The notes under the pieces: generated by a model
The model's database searches: none
Told to the model about the DNA's origin: nothing
The model's input: only the letters and a program-made list of their open reading frames with translations
NCBI RefSeq assembly: GCF_001431045.1
Contig: NZ_BCLE01000027.1
Span: forward strand, 1-34,335
Reading direction: 5' to 3'
DNA length: 34,335 bases
Source of the DNA: Streptococcus orisasini
GTDB lineage: Bacteria; Bacillota; Bacilli; Lactobacillales; Streptococcaceae
Program-made: the position numbers and the translations under genes
Shown: positions 31,612-34,335 of the stretch, one piece after another
How the letters are laid out: the number at the start of each line of letters is the position of its first letter
Position numbering within the stretch: the stretch's first letter is position 1

Positions 31612-34230
31612 ATGAAACAATTAACCAGTGCTCAAGTACGTCAAATGTGGTTGGACTTTTGGAAGTCCAAAGATCATGCTGTTGAACCATCAGCTAATCT
31701 TGTCCCTGTCAACGATCCAACCTTACTCTGGATCAATTCAGGTGTAGCAACGCTGAAGAAATATTTTGATGGATCGGTTATCCCTGAAAATCCTCGCATC
31801 ACCAATGCCCAAAAGGCCATTCGGACCAATGATATTGAAAATGTCGGTAAAACAGCTCGCCACCATACCATGTTTGAAATGCTGGGCAATTTCTCGGTGG
31901 GTGACTATTTCCGCGATGATGCTATCAAATGGGGTTTTGAACTTTTAACCAGTCCTGAATGGTTTGATTTTCCTAAAGATAAACTTTATATGACCTATTA
32001 TCCGGACGATAAGGACTCTTACAACCGCTGGATTGAATGCGGCGTGGATCCTAGTCATTTGATTCCGATTGAGGATAATTTCTGGGAAATTGGTGCTGGA
32101 CCTTCAGGACCGGATACCGAAATCTTCTTTGACCGCGGAGAAGATTTTGACCCAGATCATATGGGCGTTCGTCTTCTGGCTGAAGATATTGAAAATGACC
32201 GCTACATCGAAATCTGGAATATCGTACTGTCTCAATTCAATGCAGATCCTGCTGTTCCGCGTTCTGAGTACAAGGAACTGCCCCACAAAAATATTGATAC
32301 GGGAGCTGGTTTGGAGCGCTTAGTTGCTGTTATGCAAGGGGCTAAAACAAACTTTGAAACAGACCTTTTCCTACCGATTATCCGTGACATTGAAAAATTA
32401 TCTGGCAAAACTTACGATCCAGACGGTGACAACATGAGCTTTAAAGTCATTGCCGACCACATTCGCTCGCTGGCTTTTGCTATCGGTGATGGAGCTCTGC
32501 CGGGCAATGAAGGCCGCGGTTATGTGCTGCGCCGTCTGCTGCGTCGGGCTGTCATGCATGGCCGCCGTCTGGGCATCAATGAGTCTTTCTTGTATAAACT
32601 GGTACCGACTGTCGGACAGATTATGGAGTCTTATTATCCAGAAATTTTGGAAAAACAAGACTTTATTCAAAAAATTGTCAAACGTGAAGAAGAAACCTTT
32701 GCTCGCACCATTGATGCCGGATCAGGTCACTTGGATCAATTGCTGGCTGAGCTTAAAAAAGCAGGTCAGGATACGCTTGCTGGCCAAGATATCTTCAAAC
32801 TCTATGATACGTATGGCTTCCCGGTAGAATTGACCGAAGAACTGGCTGAGGATCAAGGCTTTAAGATTGATCATGATGGCTTTAAGGCTGCCATGAAAGA
32901 GCAGCAGGACCGGGCTCGCGCCAGCGTTGTCAAGGGCGGATCCATGGGCATGCAAAATGAAACTCTGTCAAGTATCACTGAAAAGTCAGTCTTTAATTAC
33001 GAAAAAGAGGCTTTGGACAGTACCCTTTCTGTCATCATTGCAAATAATGAGCGTACAGAAGCTGTGTCAGAAGGGCAAGCCCTCCTTGTCTTTGCCGAAA
33101 CGCCATTCTACGCTGAAATGGGCGGTCAGGTGGCTGACCACGGTCTTATCAAGAACGATAAGGGAGACACTCTTGCCCGTGTGACAGATGTACAAAAAGC
33201 ACCAAACGGTCAGCCTCTGCATACTGTGGAAGTGTTAGCCAGCCTGTCAATAGGAGAAGTTTACCATTTGGAAATTGACCATGACCGCCGCAATCGGGTC
33301 ATGAAAAATCATACGGCTACTCACTTGCTCCATGCAGCTCTGCACAATGTCATCGGTAATCATGCTACTCAGGCAGGTTCGCTCAATGAAGAAGGCTTCC
33401 TTCGCTTTGACTTCACCCATTTTGAATCCGTAACGGCTGAAGAGCTGCGCCGCATTGAAGAAGAGGTCAATGAACAGATTTGGCAGGCCGTTCCGGTTAC
33501 GACTATTGAAACAGATATTGATACGGCTAAGAAAATGGGAGCTATGGCTCTCTTTGGTGAGAAGTACGGCAAAGAAGTCCGTGTGGTTTCAATCGGAGAT
33601 TATTCGGTAGAGCTTTGTGGTGGTACTCATCTGAAGAATACTTCTGAAATCGGCATTTTCAAGATTGTCAAAGAAGAAGGTATCGGTTCAGGAACCCGTC
33701 GTATTCTGGCGGTAACCAGCAAAGAAGCTTTTGAGGCTTATCGTGAAGAAGAAGATGCCCTGAAAGAAATTGCTGCAACACTTAAAGTGCCGCAAATGAA
33801 TCAGGTCGCAAGCAAGGTTGCTGCACTTCAAGAACAGCTTCATCAGCTGCAAAAAGAAAATACCGAGCTAAAAGAAAAAGCAGCCGCAGCTGCAGCCGGA
33901 GATGTTTTCAAAGAGGTAAAAGAAGCAAACGGTCTGCGCTATATTGCCAGCCAAGTTGAGGTCTCTGATGCTGGAGCCCTGCGCACTTTCGCCGATAAGT
34001 GGAAACAAAAAGACTACTCAGATCTCCTTGTTTTAGCTGCCAGAATTGGTGAAAAGGTCAATGTCCTTGTCGCAAGCAAGAGCAAGGACGTCCATGCCGG
34101 CAATTTAATCAAACAACTCGCACCAATCGTTTCCGGCCGCGGCGGCGGAAAACCGGACATGGCCATGGCGGGCGGTAGTGATGCAACTAAAATTGCTGCT
34201 TTACTGGCTGCCGTTGGAGATAATTTGTAA
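31612..34230 (+). CDS. alaS: alanyl-tRNA synthetase
   Basis: An 872-aa full-length class II synthetase with catalytic core (1-250, including [17 protein letters not shown]), tRNA-recognition region, editing domain (zinc ligands in [10 protein letters not shown] and CGGTHL) and C-Ala domain ([14 protein letters not shown]). It charges tRNA-Ala. The Shine-Dalgarno is weak: AAGG at 31587-31590 is about 20 bases from the ATG and lies in a hairpin loop (AGAGCT 31566-31571 with AGCTCT 31594-31599), which might affect initiation. Control by the upstream T-box is likely. Confidence 0.97.
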   Translation: MKQLTSAQVRQMWLDFWKSKDHAVEPSANLVPVNDPTLLWINSGVATLKKYFDGSVIPENPRITNAQKAIRTNDIENVGKTARHHTMFEMLGNFSVGDYFRDDAIKWGFELLTSPEWFDFPKDKLYMTYYPDDKDSYNRWIECGVDPSHLIPIEDNFWEIGAGPSGPDTEIFFDRGEDFDPDHMGVRLLAEDIENDRYIEIWNIVLSQFNADPAVPRSEYKELPHKNIDTGAGLERLVAVMQGAKTNFETDLFLPIIRDIEKLSGKTYDPDGDNMSFKVIADHIRSLAFAIGDGALPGNEGRGYVLRRLLRRAVMHGRRLGINESFLYKLVPTVGQIMESYYPEILEKQDFIQKIVKREEETFARTIDAGSGHLDQLLAELKKAGQDTLAGQDIFKLYDTYGFPVELTEELAEDQGFKIDHDGFKAAMKEQQDRARASVVKGGSMGMQNETLSSITEKSVFNYEKEALDSTLSVIIANNERTEAVSEGQALLVFAETPFYAEMGGQVADHGLIKNDKGDTLARVTDVQKAPNGQPLHTVEVLASLSIGEVYHLEIDHDRRNRVMKNHTATHLLHAALHNVIGNHATQAGSLNEEGFLRFDFTHFESVTAEELRRIEEEVNEQIWQAVPVTTIETDIDTAKKMGAMALFGEKYGKEVRVVSIGDYSVELCGGTHLKNTSEIGIFKIVKEEGIGSGTRRILAVTSKEAFEAYREEEDALKEIAATLKVPQMNQVASKVAALQEQLHQLQKENTELKEKAAAAAAGDVFKEVKEANGLRYIASQVEVSDAGALRTFADKWKQKDYSDLLVLAARIGEKVNVLVASKSKDVHAGNLIKQLAPIVSGRGGGKPDMAMAGGSDATKIAALLAAVGDNL

Positions 34231-34235
34231 ACTAA

Positions 34236-34266
34236 AAAAACCAAGTTCAAATGACTTGGTTTTTTA
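34236..34266. terminator. terminator of alaS, bidirectional
   Basis: ACCAAGT (34240-34246) pairs with ACTTGGT (34254-34260), flanked by A-run and T-run. From 34267 to the end nothing further was seen. Confidence 0.9.
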
Positions 34267-34335
34267 TTGTGGATTTTTTCTCAATGCTCCATAGAAATTT
34301 TTATTATTAGATATAATTGCAATTCATCTACGGTG

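Noticed and set aside
1..34335. CRISPR array or tRNA/rRNA genes
   Set aside because: No regularly spaced short repeats, no cloverleaf-like sequences and no rRNA-like stretches were noticed.

Overview
The window looks like chromosomal DNA of a mutans-group Streptococcus or a close relative. The evidence is the gene order on the right (coiA, pepF, a HAD phosphatase, an O-methyltransferase, prsA, a LURP-one-like gene, alaS), the queA and nagB block, a LytTR regulator paired with a DUF3021 membrane protein, an exact ComX-type box (TACGAATA), low-GC promoters and short U-tract terminators. The species cannot be fixed from sequence alone. No rRNA, tRNA, CRISPR array, transposase or phage gene was seen.

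Layout. 1-3.6 kb: a tail of something upstream, a serine hydrolase of the beta-lactamase fold, a structured repeat, then a MarR regulator and a BAAT/acyl-CoA thioesterase-like hydrolase that share one operator motif. 3.8-16.4 kb: an accessory metabolic island made of an aryl-alcohol-type Zn dehydrogenase, two cytoplasmic flavoproteins with FMN-bind and FAD domains, an orphan membrane protein, a PucR/CdaR-type regulator, a 59-aa membrane protein, and a tight five-gene module (thiolase-like enzyme, DUF35 zinc-ribbon/OB protein, acyl carrier protein, phosphate acyltransferase, butyrate-type kinase). 16.4-25 kb: housekeeping and stress genes (queA, a VIT-family metal transporter behind a PerR-like box, nagB behind a double operator, a glutathionyl-hydroquinone reductase, an RsuA-type pseudouridine synthase), a second copy of the structured repeat, an amidohydrolase, the LytTR/DUF3021 pair and a ketopantoate-reductase-like gene. 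25-34.3 kb: coiA, pepF, a HAD gene broken by one stop codon, an O-methyltransferase, prsA, a T-box leader, a LURP-one-related gene and alaS.

How the island may work. A thiolase-like enzyme with a DUF35 partner can make or break a C-C bond beside a carbonyl. Next to it are its own carrier protein, a phosphotransacylase and an acid kinase. One direction would cleave a keto-substrate, load the acyl group on ACP or CoA, and pass it through acyl phosphate to ATP. The other would use ATP to activate an acid for C-acylation. The two flavoproteins look like C=C reductases or dehydrogenases but appear to lack the arginines of fumarate reductase, so their substrate is probably not fumarate. The island has a CcpA-like cre upstream of the dehydrogenase, paired inverted repeats upstream of the second flavoprotein and its own PucR-type regulator, which suggests substrate-induced, glucose-repressed catabolism. 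The substrate is unknown, and I know of no described pathway with this exact gene set.

The other notable signals are non-coding: a ~250-285 bp repeat whose two copies keep the same branched RNA fold through paired base changes; three genes whose extended -10 promoters lie 6 nt upstream of the ATG (predicted leaderless mRNAs); a terminator between the competence box and coiA; and a large hairpin between coiA and pepF.
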